Of a stretch of DNA of 64,000 bases, positions 63,817 through 64,000 are shown one piece after another. This DNA is from Helicoverpa zea (Eukaryota; Arthropoda; Insecta; Lepidoptera; Noctuidae). The stretch lies in the NCBI RefSeq assembly GCF_022581195.2, contig NC_061471.1:8866001-8930000 (forward strand), given 5' to 3'. The notes beneath the pieces were generated by a model. That model did no database searches and had not been told where the DNA came from. It saw only the letters and a program-made list of their open reading frames with translations. The position numbers and the translations under genes are program-made. Numbering within the stretch: position 1 is the first letter of the stretch; every line of letters begins with the position of its first letter.

Positions 63817-64000
63817 CGTGGCCGTGAACACATCTGTCTACACTACGTAAACGCCATTTGTAATTGTATTTTTTATGTCAAATATTTTAGGAGTGAGTGG
63901 CCAGGTTCAAAATTTTAAAACAAAATGATGTGACATGTTCTGAAGATTTTTTTGTCAAAGATTAATTATTTTGGTAATGGATTGAGTTATAAAAATATTT
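63817..64000 (-). promoter_or_regulatory. 5' UTR and putative promoter of BIRC6
   Basis: Sequence immediately upstream of the BIRC6 start codon. It is AT-rich; I see no convincing TATA box at a fixed distance and cannot place the transcription start. It is called only from its position. An untranslated upstream exon beyond the window remains possible. Confidence 0.3.

Overview
The window reads as genomic DNA from a lepidopteran, probably noctuid-like, insect. The introns are AT-rich and the exons GC-rich. Short tRNA-derived SINEs end in GATGATGATG or AACAGT tails, and many small TIR elements are present. Almost the whole window is one giant gene on the minus strand, the orthologue of BIRC6/Bruce, the BIR-containing E2/E3 hybrid ubiquitin ligase. 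I could place 51 coding exons from the start codon (63816) to position 1. The phase of every exon junction agrees, giving about 3,900 codons without a frameshift. The C-terminus, with the catalytic UBC domain, lies to the left of position 1.

Layout in transcription order, right to left: N-terminal beta-propeller exons (63.8-56.0 kb); the BIR exon (54.9-55.1 kb), whose 3' edge is tandemly repeated four times; propeller and linker exons including one 2.7-kb exon (50.6-47.4 kb); beta-sandwich-like and helical-repeat exons (47.2-33.9 kb); a 9.9-kb intron carrying a complete, very young 9,413-bp BEL/Pao LTR retroelement with env-like sequence (24339-33751); then the exons of the C-terminal half (24.0-4.3 kb) and the first 84 bases, which are the last visible exon.

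The striking feature is that four exons of this one gene (exons 5, 17, 19 and 44) have their 3' edge plus splice donor copied in tandem: 151 bp x4, 117 bp x8.5, 151 bp x2 (old) and 106 bp x10. Three of the arrays keep an intact GT donor in every full copy. In the 117-bp array the unit is a multiple of three, has no stop, and every donor has the phase needed by the next exon, so donor choice could change protein length in 39-residue steps.

The introns hold many DNA transposons with readable TIRs and target-site duplications: a mariner-like element containing 23 copies of a G-rich 112-bp minisatellite, a P-like element with a THAP coding remnant, a PIF/Harbinger derivative, two hAT derivatives, twin 231-bp MITEs, a 361-bp MITE, a 200-bp mariner-type MITE, an 86-bp foldback, and a 1-kb TA-flanked element that interrupts env in the retroelement. 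SINEs and short non-LTR fragments fill more. Introns not listed separately hold nothing I can recognise.
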